Source: Notospermus geniculatus
Taxonomy: Eukaryota; Nemertea; Pilidiophora; Heteronemertea; Lineidae
Direction of reading: 5' to 3'
Assembly (NCBI GenBank): GCA_002633025.1
Contig: NMRB01000003.1
Coordinates: 90,531-154,530 of the forward strand
Length of the DNA stretch: 64,000 bases
Made by a program: the position numbers and the translations under genes. Below, in pieces: positions 49,148-57,704 of this stretch. The notes below the pieces were generated by a model. The model was not told the DNA's origin, ran no database searches, and saw nothing but the letters and a program-made list of their open reading frames with translations. Position 1 is the first letter of the stretch. Each line of letters opens with the position of its first letter.

Positions 49148-50078
49148 ATTAGGGAGGTTTAGAAATCAAACGATAAACGTAAACGTTAACGACAACATTA
49201 TTTTTGTACCGAAAAATGCAATATAAAATCTAGTGAATGTGTAGTATGAAAAATAACATTAGGGAGGTTTCGCAAGCGGCCGGTTAGGCCCTACGACGAC
49301 GTTTATCTGAGTGGGTGAGAACCAGAGGCTACTATCTAGCATTTTGCTCAAAAATGAGTTAAGTGCATGTAGTGCCTTCTGACATGGAGTAGTTTTTTCT
49401 GCCACAGTCTACTATAATGTAGTTCCATCAGTCACTCATAGGTGGCAGCACCTCACTTTCGTTTCCATGTGAAACTCAACAGTTGTGGGGCCAGACCCTA
49501 CCAACTACATTTCAAATCCAAGATGGCAGCCCCCAGTGCCACGTGGATCATCTTATACTACCAAAAAAATGAGGCTTCAGGACGTTGTCAACCAGCTTGA
49601 TGAGGAAAAACTGTCTACTTATTCACCTCATTATCAGAACTTGGCAGATGCACCAGACGCAACTTCAAACATGCTATTGTATTGCTATCCACAGTCAGAG
49701 TTCAGGAACTTGGCAAATTTGTTGGTGCCAGAACCTACTATCTCACTAAAATTGCCCACGGCAAAACACATTCTTTTGGCAAATATTTTTGGCTTGTTTT
49801 TTTTATGGACACATAACATGAACTATAAACTATCTTTATCCAAAAATATAAAAAATCGGACAATTCTCTGAACTTAGAGAAATAAAAAACTTTGGAGCTG
49901 TTTTTCTCAAAAAATGAAATTTGTGGGTTAGTAGACTCTGGTTCTCACCCACTCATCTATTGTGTGGGTATACACAAACAATAGATAAACGTCGTCGTAT
50001 GGCCTAACCGGGCGCTTGCGAAACCTCCCTAATGTCGTCAAGTTCACGTTTATCGTTTAATTTCTTAAACTCCCTATT
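49148..50078. mobile_element. Long fold-back element
   Basis: The left arm (49148 to about 49302) contains ATTAGGGAGGTTTAGAAAT, AAACGATAAACGT and GTTTCGCAAGCGGCCGGTTA. The right arm (about 49966-50078) contains the complements in reverse order (AACCGGGCGCTTGCGAAAC, CGTTTATCGTTT, AACTCCCTATT). The left arm carries an extra stretch of about 60 bp. A further inverted pair (GAGTGGGTGAGAACCAGAG / CTCTGGTTCTCACCCACTC) extends the stem. A 128-codon plus-strand frame (49485-49871) lies in the loop; it shows no transposase motif that I recognise. Confidence 0.7.
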
Positions 50079-50133
50079 GTTTGGTGGTTTCGTTACACGG
50101 GTTTGGTCGTTTCGTAACATGGTCGTTTCGCTA

Positions 50134-50397
50134 CAGGCACGGATCGCGTTGACAGAAAGGGGGGCGTAGCTTGATGGAGGTGGCGGACAACGAACGCAGG
50201 AAGCCCAAACGGGGGGTCTGGTCCTCCCCCAGAAAAAATTGACAATTTAAGTGCTTTTAGATGCATTTTCCTGGCATCTGAGAGCAAAATACTCGAATTT
50301 TTTCTGTGATTGAATTTTTCTTGCTAAAAACAATCATTGCTCTGCCGAAAATAGAGGGGGCGTACGTCCCTTCCGCCCCCCTCTGGATCCGTGCCTG
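50134..50397. mobile_element. Non-autonomous DNA element, CAGGCACGGATC ends, 5-bp TSD
   Basis: 264-bp element with ends CAGGCACGGATC / GATCCGTGCCTG and CGCTA on both sides (50129-50133, 50398-50402). It is the same family as 19367-19542. A piece of it in opposite orientation lies at about 51130-51225 (GGGGGCGTACGCCCCC, GCAGAGCAATGATTTTTTT). Confidence 0.75.
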
Positions 50398-50629
50398 CGC
50401 TACACGCTTTCGCTACCGAATTTTTGTGCCTTCTAATTTTTAATTCAGGATTTTTTCTTATTGCGTATTGTGTGAAACTTGATACTAGACCATTATTAGA
50501 CCGTTATTTTTTTCGTAAAACATCTACAGAACGCCGGGGATAGCTGGTTCCCGTCGACAACCCTATGGTTACCGTCGTTCCCGTTTCGCTACTAATGTAC
50601 CATACACGTTTTCGCTACCGAATGATTGG

Positions 50630-50757
50630 TGAGTTTTCGCAAAGCCCCCGAAACGCCAACGCGAACGTCTATCCTTTTGTTCGGTGCTCTCTTCGTGGCA
50701 TCGAACAATGGGTTAGGCGTTGGCGTTGGCGTTTCGGGGGCTTTGCGAAAACTCCCT
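50630..50757. mobile_element. Short hairpin element
   Basis: GAGTTTTCGCAAAGCCCCCG and its exact complement CGGGGGCTTTGCGAAAACTC bound a stem that continues with AAACGCCAACGC / GCGTTGGCGTTT. The sequence folds into a near-complete hairpin of about 125 bp. Neighbouring DNA repeats GTTTCGCTAC several times (50085-50640). Confidence 0.7.
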
Positions 50758-50984
50758 ACTAATGCGAAAGGCCGCCGGTCTGAAGTACGATCATACATTC
50801 AAGCAAGTATGTTTACTGGAAAGAAACAGGCAAACGATTTTGGTACACCGGTATGATGAGGAAGAGCGCATTCTTCCTGGATTAGGCCTATAGCCAATAA
50901 GTTTTTGAAGAATGCAATAAGCAGAGGTTTGGGAGAAATGGACTTTGAAATACAATGATCTCTGTCAGATTGAAATGCTGAAGT

Positions 50985-51090
50985 AGCGATGTAAGCGCGC
51001 CAGAATTCCGCGCGGGAAGCACGTGTTCGGCTCGGGGCGCGATCTTGAGGGAACAGAAGGGAAAATAACGAAAGATTCGTTGAAGTCGTT
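50985..51090. promoter_or_regulatory. GC-rich segment, possible promoter of the ORF66/NDUFB1 gene
   Basis: A short GC-rich island (GCGCGCCAGAATTCCGCGCG, a CACGTG E-box, GGCTCGGGGCGCG) in otherwise AT-rich DNA, about 1.1 kb upstream of the two-ORF gene. That gene needs an upstream non-coding exon, because an acceptor lies at 52131-52132. The assignment is an inference from composition only. Confidence 0.3.
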
Positions 51091-51629
51091 GGAATCGTGC
51101 AATGAATGCACTGTCGGAGTCCCGGGGGGGGGGGCGGGGGCGTACGCCCCCTATTTTTGGCAGAGCAATGATTTTTTTACGAAGAAAAATTTAATCACAT
51201 AAAGATTTGCTCTCAGATGCCAGGAAAATGCATCACGCATGCGCCCGTAAGGTTGGAGAGTTTTTCCGAGTGTTGGAGATTGAATCCGGCCAACACCGTC
51301 AGCTGCTGCCACCTAGCGCCAAGAGGGAACATTATCCGGAATGGTGAACCGTCAGTTGCTGCCCCCTATTGTCAGATTGCCGAAAGAGATGACCTTTGTA
51401 GAGTTTCATGAGTTTGTGTAATACTGGTTTTAGCCCCAATTTACATGATTTACAGTGCTTCTGTGTACTGTTTGCAGGTTTGTTGGTAAGGGATAACAAA
51501 GGTTTATTCACTGATAATGGACCTGATAATAAACTCAATTTGTCGATCTGATTTAGCCTTTTTTTGTCATTCAAAATCAAAATGGAAGTTCTCGTGTGTC
51601 GTCGTCAATGATTGATGTGCATTGATTGG

Positions 51630-52110
51630 TGCCTAGGCCTACCCGGTAGCCTACCTCCATGATGATTGGCGGTAGGCCTATACTGCACTGCATAGGTCTA
51701 GGCCTAGGCCTATCATGCACTCACTGGGCCGCCTAATCACTGGAACATGTATAAAAAGATTTGGGGGAGTTATGGGATAGGGGCCTAGGGCCCTAGGCAG
51801 GGGGACCTAGGCCTACTAGGGTAGGCCCTGTCACAGTGTCAGTAGCCTCTAGTATCCTTACCAGTAGGCCTATAACATCCCCAACAATAACATGCCCAAA
51901 TCCTTTTATACAAACAAACAAACATCTTTAGGCTAGGCTAGGCCTAGGCCTAGTCTTACACGTAGCAGGCCTAGCCTAGGCCCTATCCCAATTCAACTTC
52001 ATTAGGCCTAGGCTAGGCCTAGCTATTTTTCTTTTTCACGTTTTCTCATTTGTGACTAAACGATAGATTATAGGCCTATTAGGCTACCTCTGTCTATAGG
52101 CCTAATTATC
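51630..52110. repeat. AGGCCTAGGCCTA low-complexity tract
   Basis: Dense runs of TAGGCCTAGGCC and CTAGGCTAGGCC, a palindromic motif also seen at about 4120-4210, 47185-47200 and 47930-48030. Such AGGCCT/CCTAGG runs are common in echinoderm DNA. The tract lies in the intron before the two-ORF exon. Confidence 0.6.
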
Positions 52111-52162
52111 AGTATTCTTTCAACATTTTCAGAAAGAAGATCTAGGAGGGCCTAAAGTTCTT

Positions 52163-52363
52163 ATGGAAAAAGAGGTTGGGTCCGCACCAGTCAAATTCCT
52201 GAGATTGGCGAAACGTAACTTCATCACAGTCGTATTTCCAGCTGTAGCAGTGTGGGCCATATACTCCGACTACTCTCGCACTCAAAGATTCAAAGCTGAA
52301 AAAGCTGCTGAATTACTGGCCAAAGAAGTCACGGAAAAAGAGTTGTTAAAAGACCCATATTAA
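52163..52363 (+). CDS. Upstream ORF of the NDUFB1 mRNA: 66-residue single-pass protein
   Basis: 66 codons, within an exon that starts at 52133 after TTTTCAG and ends at 52366 in CAG|GTAAAT, three bases after the stop. I do not recognise the protein with certainty. It has a short polar N-terminus, a basic stretch (LRLAKRN), one hydrophobic segment (about residues 19-31, ITVVFPAVAVWAI), then a charged helical tail rich in Lys, Glu and Ala. This is the architecture of small inner-membrane subunits of respiratory complexes (for example COX6C or ATP synthase e). The start has a weak context (C at -3, G at +4) and there is no other ATG before the NDUFB1 start. The second copy (57209-57409) differs by three conservative replacements (Gly/Ala, Ser/Thr, Leu/Ile), which argues that the frame is translated. 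Confidence 0.75.
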   Translation: MEKEVGSAPVKFLRLAKRNFITVVFPAVAVWAIYSDYSRTQRFKAEKAAELLAKEVTEKELLKDPY

Positions 52364-52366
52364 CAG

Positions 52367-52477
52367 GTAAATTAGAATACAAGATGTCTGTCATCAGTGT
52401 CCGTCTCTATCTATTCATCAAGATGACCATGGTCTCAATACGCCTCTTATCATATTTGTTATTTTTCTATATTTCAG
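52367..52477 (+). other. Intron inside the 5-nt space between two ORFs
   Basis: GT-AG intron of 111 bp (95 bp in the second copy). Donor CAG|GTAAAT lies right after the stop of the 66-residue ORF; acceptor TATATTTCAG|GC lies right before the NDUFB1 ATG. Splicing leaves TAA-CAGGC-ATG. Confidence 0.85.
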
Positions 52478-52479
52478 GC

Positions 52480-52674
52480 ATGGCTGCCACAAGGATGATG
52501 AGGGGTAACCCTATGTTAACAAATTTCGGCGCCAAGTACGTTGGATTTGTTTTCCCAATTGCAGGGATGTTGATCGGTTATTACTTCAAAAAACGTTCAG
52601 ACAACGCTATGACAGATTTTAGAAACAAGAGTGCTCTGTTTGGAGGCCGTCAGTTACCACCAGATTCATGGTGA
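52480..52674 (+). CDS. NDUFB1: NADH dehydrogenase 1 beta subcomplex subunit 1 (complex I, MNLL)
   Basis: 64 residues. Human NDUFB1 is about 58 residues, with a membrane segment and then a conserved …KSDERLTAFRNKSMLF stretch. Here the hydrophobic segment VGFVFPIAGMLIGYY is followed by FKKRSDNAMTDFRNKSALF, a clear match. NDUFB1 is an accessory single-pass subunit of the complex I membrane arm in the mitochondrial inner membrane. The ATG at 52480-52482 has a strong context (G at -3, G at +4) and is the second ATG of the spliced exon pair. The N-terminal 14 residues before the conserved part are extra relative to human. The exon runs on into a 3' UTR of about 0.96 kb with AATAAA at 53632. Both copies encode the same protein. 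Confidence 0.9.
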   Translation: MAATRMMRGNPMLTNFGAKYVGFVFPIAGMLIGYYFKKRSDNAMTDFRNKSALFGGRQLPPDSW

Positions 52675-53645
52675 AGATGTTGGAGTAATTAGGACAATTT
52701 GTAAATAGAAATTCTGTTAGTTTTCAAGTGGAAGATTCTGAACATTTTGTACTTGTATAAAACCACAAGTCTACAAGAGGTATGGAGTTGTGAGATTTGT
52801 GCAGCCTTTGTCATCTGAAATCACCATTGGGACAGTGGTGTGAAGTAAGCTGTCCAAGGGAAAATGTGATCCGCTCTGGCAAAACCAGATGCTTGTTGCT
52901 CACAAGTTGAGCCGGAGAGAACGGAAGAAATAGATTCTGTCAGATTTCATAATTGGCAGACAATATTGAAACTGACAAACATTTGGTCTCAACCTGCCAA
53001 GGTAAGAGCGACAAGTGTCTGGTTTTGCCAGAGCGGCTCACAAATGACCTTTGTCATCGAGTACCAGTTCCAGTTCCAGTACTTGTACAGAGTAAGAAAT
53101 ATAAGAGTGTAATTTTTGCTCCATAAGAAGGTGTCTTATTAGTTTGTTCCTGTCTACACCTTGAATCATATCGTCGTTTCCAGTTGTCTCTCCTATGTTC
53201 GTCATCTTCACCAGCATGGCCTCTGTCATGCTTAGATGTACTGGTAATCTCATTTCATGCTGATCATGGTGTGGTTGCCATCATGTCTATGGAGGAGTCC
53301 CCCAGTCCTAACTTGTGGACAGTAAATGAATGTACACTCAGGACCAGTCCAAACTTCCTTGCTAGACAGTATATCGTGCCAGGCTGGTTCCAAACAAGGA
53401 TTCTTCGTCCATGTAAATTACTGGTTAATGGGAAAGTATGAATTGGCCTTATGTGGACAACTACTCCCCACAGGTAACTTTAAGCAGAACTGATCGCATG
53501 GCCGTGATGGCACTGATCTTTCATTGGTTTAGACTTCCACCCGTCAAGTTCCAAATCTGAAGATGCTTTTATACACTGATTGTTCTTTATTTACCAAAAA
53601 TATACCGCACAGATATGTGTACAAGACCTAAAATAAATGCAATGT
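52675..53645 (+). other. NDUFB1 3' untranslated region with AATAAA
   Basis: Non-coding sequence after the stop; AATAAA lies at 53632-53637. On the opposite strand GGTAAATAAAG at about 53584-53594 also offers AATAAA, facing NEK2-sense transcripts. The same arrangement exists in the right-hand copy, with AATAAA at 58653-58658. An inverted pair, CCGCTCTGGCAAAACCAGA / TCTGGTTTTGCCAGAGCGG (about 52871 and 53019), forms a hairpin in the UTR of both copies. Confidence 0.55.
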
Positions 53646-54021
53646 CTCATAAATTAGAATCCAGATGTACTTTCCAGTTACATCATGCATTGGACGTTTT
53701 GAACTATTGCTATTGAGCATTCTGTACAAAACAAACATTCTGATTTCCCCATCTGCTTAGTCCGCAGTGATGATATGCTATAAAAGATCATTTGAAGTGA
53801 AAGGAAATGAACAATGTGATGAAGAGTCCTTGAACTGATGTCCTGAAACTCAAAATCCTTTACCCCTGACTGTTTTACAATCTTGAAAAACCAGCAGGTC
53901 ACATTTTCGTGCAAGTTTGCTATAAATGGGCAACTCAGCTGTAGAAATCCAAGACTCCAGAAAGTCACGGTGGCACTGGTCATAAACTGTATGAAAATCA
54001 ACATGGCAAATTGCCCCTTAA

Positions 54022-54129
54022 GGCTTCCTTCATATAGAAGTATACGGTATACGAAAACATGAATCCTCGGAAGCCTTTGTTAGTGTTTTCGTATACCGGT
54101 ACCATATACTTCTATGTAATGGAAGCCTG
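54022..54129. repeat. Short hairpin repeat, shared by both copies
   Basis: AGGCTTCCTTCATATAGAAG…GTATACGAAAAC and its near complement GTTTTCGTATAC…CTTCTATGTAATGGAAGCCT form a stem of about 108 bp. The equivalent in the right-hand block is at about 59057-59163. Confidence 0.6.
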
Positions 54130-54168
54130 AGAGCCTTGGCGAACAAGAAAACACGTGTGGAGCGCCTT

Positions 54169-54801
54169 TAGTCTCGCGCCACCAGCCTCTCTCTCTTACA
54201 GGAGAGAGTCTGGTAGCACAGGCCCAAACTTTCGTTACCGCCAGGTGGCGAGTGTCCAGCTCAGAGCATCCGAATCTGATTGGCCAACAGCTGATTAAAC
54301 ATGGCTGCGCCCGTGAAACGCATGATGAACGAATGAGTCTGAGGGAAAATTTACCTTTTTTCACGTTTTATCGTGGTTTTCACCGAGTGATATGCAGACA
54401 GCGATCGAGCCTGGCCGTTTGAGGTGGATCGCTGATGAAATAAAGTGGAATTGTATTGTATCAGGATCGATTTACCGTCTGGCTGAACTTCGACTCCCTG
54501 GTCGGAAGTGACCTAATCCATGGCACAAAACGTAAGTCCTATTGTACAATCGGCTTATTCCAGCAATCGATGACCATGGATAGTCGTTCCTTCTGTGCTA
54601 AAAGGTAACATTTCCCTCAGACTATTTCGTTCCTTGTTCATTCATCATGCGTTTCACGGGCGCAGCCATGTTTAATCAGCCGTTGGCCAATCAGATTCGG
54701 ATGCTCTGAGCCGGACACTCGCCACCTGGCGGTAACGAAAGTTTTGGCCTTTGCTACCAGACTCTCTCCTGTAAGAGAGAGAGGCTGGTGACGCGAGACT
54801 A
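54169..54801. mobile_element. 633-bp long-TIR element with 9-bp TSD (Mutator-like)
   Basis: Ends TAGTCTCGCG… and …CGCGAGACTA are inverted and continue as arms of about 200 bp each, including CTCTCTTACAGGAGAGAGTC and CGCCACCTGGCGGTAACGAAAG. It is flanked by GAGCGCCTT on both sides (54160-54168, 54802-54810). The 9-bp duplication and long arms are typical of Mutator-like elements. The other block has the empty site near 59195 (GTGGAGCGCCTTTAGAAG). Confidence 0.85.
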
Positions 54802-55042
54802 GAGCGCCTTTAGAAGAGCATCAGTTGATCACTCATGAAGTCATTGGAAGGTTTTATCGTAGTGCTGCATGATGGCAAGGGATTAAACCAGATTTTCATT
54901 TCTCTAATGAAAAATTTACAGCACCTCATGAACAAGAACTGTGTCACTGTTAGTGTCTTGATGCCCATTTAATAGAGATGAACTCTGTACTATTCCCCAC
55001 ACTGTGTATCGCATTTTCAAACCAAGTACCATACTTTCCACC

Positions 55043-55305
55043 CTATCGTAATCCAAGCAGTTTTCTCGTCTTGATTTTTGATTCAATTTCAATATTTCTC
55101 AGTTCCAAGGCACGGAGCTTCGCCCTGTGGAGCCTCTCTTTCAAGCCATCACGTTTCTCCATTTCATCTCGATATCTCTCATTCGGTGCGTTATAATTTT
55201 CGTTATCTGTGCATTCACTGAAGTGAACCTTTTTCTTGGGCGAGTCATCTTGTTTTGGTACGTACCCCTTGTGCAGGCAGGATGGAAGTACTTGATATTT
55301 TAGAT
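55043..55305 (-). pseudogene. NEK2: Orphan second copy of NEK2 terminal exon
   Basis: 263-bp exon with acceptor CTTCAG|AT and stop at 55043-55045, identical in layout to NEK2 exon 8 (59433-59695). It encodes the KKKVHFSE motif and ends LLGLR. It differs from the other copy by mostly silent changes plus one Val/Ile replacement. No other NEK2 exon lies between it and the next gene on this strand, so it is either an orphan piece of the duplicated block or the other allele misplaced by assembly. Confidence 0.85.
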
Positions 55306-56027
55306 CTGAAGAGGAAAGGGGTATTGGTTAGATGTGCAACAGGGTGTAGGATAAAAACTTAACGCGTGGAGGTATGAATGAAAATGTTACGATTAACAAA
55401 CAAGTGCATAAAATCAAGCGTTTCAAACCAGGGGTGGGAGACATTCTAACAATTCAAAGTGATTTCACACGTGTATTTGTGTATCATTCCTGCTTTCTTT
55501 ATTCTGTACATGTGTATTCCTTAGACATGTTAGATCATCGTCAACAGAGAAAGATTTTCACAAGATATGAATGAGTAATGTACAGGATCAGTGGTGATAA
55601 AGTTGTCATGTTGGGAAGAATGAAACCTTTAGAAAATGATACTGTACACAGTGCAGAAATTCATGCTGTTGGTGAAAGTGCATGCACCCCATTTTCTTGC
55701 ATACCAAAGAACACCAATGTTAAAGTTACCAGGATTTAATTTTGACGATTTAAGTATCCCTTGGTATGATCCAGAAAGAGATTTATCTGTTAGTACGAGA
55801 GAATGAAATTCAGATGAAGGTTAGATGTGGCAAGCTATGATTCATGGGAAAATTAAGATGGACTTCACTACAGCTTGCATTTATTCTACACAGCATGCAC
55901 CACAAAGATAATAATTTATGCAGAAAACTTTTCCAATGCAAACAGAACAAAACAATCAACACTGCCTCAACTGAAGACAACAGAAATGAACAACAATGCA
56001 AATTGCACGGGCCAAAATCAATGCTCA

Positions 56028-57009
56028 TTATGAACTAAAATGTGGCGTATGACATGCCAACAAAGAACTGTACACGCTATATTAAAAGATGAACAGCATA
56101 TGAAAATAATAACGCACTATCGGTACACATACAGATTTTGCGATCATCGAAATTTGCATCAAAGTACAACCTCTTTAATAGAGTACGCAGCTATGATTGA
56201 ACCGTACTAATCACCAGCGCTATGACCAGCAAGGTTCAGAAACATGCGAAAACAGCATAAAATATAACTTGGTCAAAAGATTACACAAAGTACTCGCATC
56301 TAGCAAACGGTAAGTGACTGCTAAGCCAAAACACATTTGCAAAACTTGATCACTAGTTCAGAGACACTAAACGCAACAAAAATCACCTGATTGGGATGAT
56401 CTGTTATCACGAAAGACCAAAATATTACATTGCTCTTAAACAACAATATGAATAAGCAAGATATGATATAATCAACGATATCATCAACAGCTCACAAAAT
56501 TTCTTAAAGAGAAGTTCAGTTTCACTTTCTTACACTTACACTTACACTTTCTTACTTACACTTACACAAAAGTCAGATGCATATTACACATTTAACACAC
56601 TAAGTCATCGACATGACACTTGAACCTATTATGACACTATATAACCATCACAACAATACAATGCAAATCAAATTCTTATGAGCATCTTGAAATGCTAAAC
56701 ACAATACATGTACACACAAATCCTTGCTACTGAAACATACCATTTTATCCCTAGCGGACAAATACAAAACTAAATGATACTACATCATGACGTCGAATAG
56801 TAAACTTCCTTCTGAAACAAAACACTTAGTGCAGATAATGCTTCACGGCATTCACTTAACAACTTTCTGCTTGCCATACACACGCTTGACGAGCTTCGCA
56901 ACGGAGCCAGTACAACGGAGTCCGCTTGTCACTATTTGATTCTCGGAGATTGAAAATGTGATGCACGTTACATTTATGTAAACAAGGTTCCAATTGACGC
57001 TATGGATCT
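56028..57009. other. Unique spacer between duplicated blocks
   Basis: AT-rich, with a short TTACACTTACAC microsatellite at about 56525-56575. No gene is seen. The last 150 bp are slightly richer in GC (CGCTTGACGAGCTTCGCAAC) and could be upstream sequence of the second two-ORF copy. Confidence 0.45.
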
Positions 57010-57208
57010 ATAGTCTTAGCAGGCCTAGCCTATCCCAATTCAACTTCATTAGGCCTAGGCTAGGCCTAGCTATTTTTCTTTTTCACGTTTTCTCATTTGT
57101 GACTAAACGATAGATTATAGGCCTATTAGGCTACCTCTGTCTATAGGCCTAATTATCAGTATTCTTTCAACATTTTCAGAAAGAAGATCTAGGAGGGCCT
57201 AAGTTCTT

Positions 57209-57409
57209 ATGGAAAAAGAGGTTGCGTCCGCACCAGTCAAATTCCTGAGATTGGCAAAACGTAACTTCATCACAGTCGTATTTCCAGCTGTAGCAGTGTG
57301 GGCCATATACACCGACTACTCTCGCACTCAAAGATTCAAAGCTGAAAAAGCTGCTGAATTACTGGCCAAAGAAGTCACGGAAAAAGAGTTGATAAAAGAC
57401 CCATATTAA
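57209..57409 (+). CDS. Upstream ORF of the NDUFB1 mRNA, second copy
   Basis: 66 codons with the same start context, membrane segment and charged tail as 52163-52363. There are three amino-acid differences: Ala for Gly at 6, Thr for Ser at about 35, and Ile for Leu near the C-terminus. The stop is again followed by CAG|GTAAAG, with the donor at 57413. Confidence 0.75.
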   Translation: MEKEVASAPVKFLRLAKRNFITVVFPAVAVWAIYTDYSRTQRFKAEKAAELLAKEVTEKELIKDPY

Positions 57410-57509
57410 CAGGTAAAGTAGAATACAAGATGTCTGTCTCTATCTATTCATCGAGATGCCCATGGTCTCAATATGCCTCTCATCATATTTATTTTTCTAT
57501 ATTTCAGGC

Positions 57510-57704
57510 ATGGCTGCCACAAGGATGATGAGGGGTAACCCAATGTTAACAAATTTCGGCGCCAAGTACGTTGGATTTGTTTTCCCAATTGCAGGGATGT
57601 TGATCGGTTATTACTTCAAAAAACGATCAGACAACGCTATGACAGATTTTAGAAACAAGAGTGCTCTGTTTGGAGGCCGTCAGTTACCACCAGATTCATG
57701 GTGA
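57510..57704 (+). CDS. NDUFB1: NDUFB1, second copy
   Basis: Encodes the same 64 residues as 52480-52674; nucleotide changes are silent. The exon starts at 57508 after TATATTTCAG, giving TAA-CAGGC-ATG after splicing out 57413-57507. AATAAA lies at 58653-58658. NEK2 lies tail-to-tail downstream (stop codon 59433). Confidence 0.9.
   Translation: MAATRMMRGNPMLTNFGAKYVGFVFPIAGMLIGYYFKKRSDNAMTDFRNKSALFGGRQLPPDSW

Larger units (their letters stand above)
51950..56027. repeat. Duplicated block, left copy (two-ORF gene plus NEK2 last exon)
   Basis: About 4 kb that recurs at 57010-60417. Homology starts near TAGTCTTA…AGCAGGCCTAGCC and ends at CCAAAATCAATGCTCA. Differences are point changes, small indels and one 633-bp insertion (54169-54801) found only here. 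Confidence 0.93.

Noticed and set aside
54080-54364. 94-codon minus-strand frame in the 633-bp element
   Set aside because: It is the translation of one inverted arm; no transposase catalytic motif is seen.
55374-55574. 66-codon plus-strand frame, identical in both blocks (also 59764-59964)
   Set aside because: It lies in the NEK2 last intron on the other strand. Identity between recent copies does not show selection, and no motif or splice structure supports a gene.
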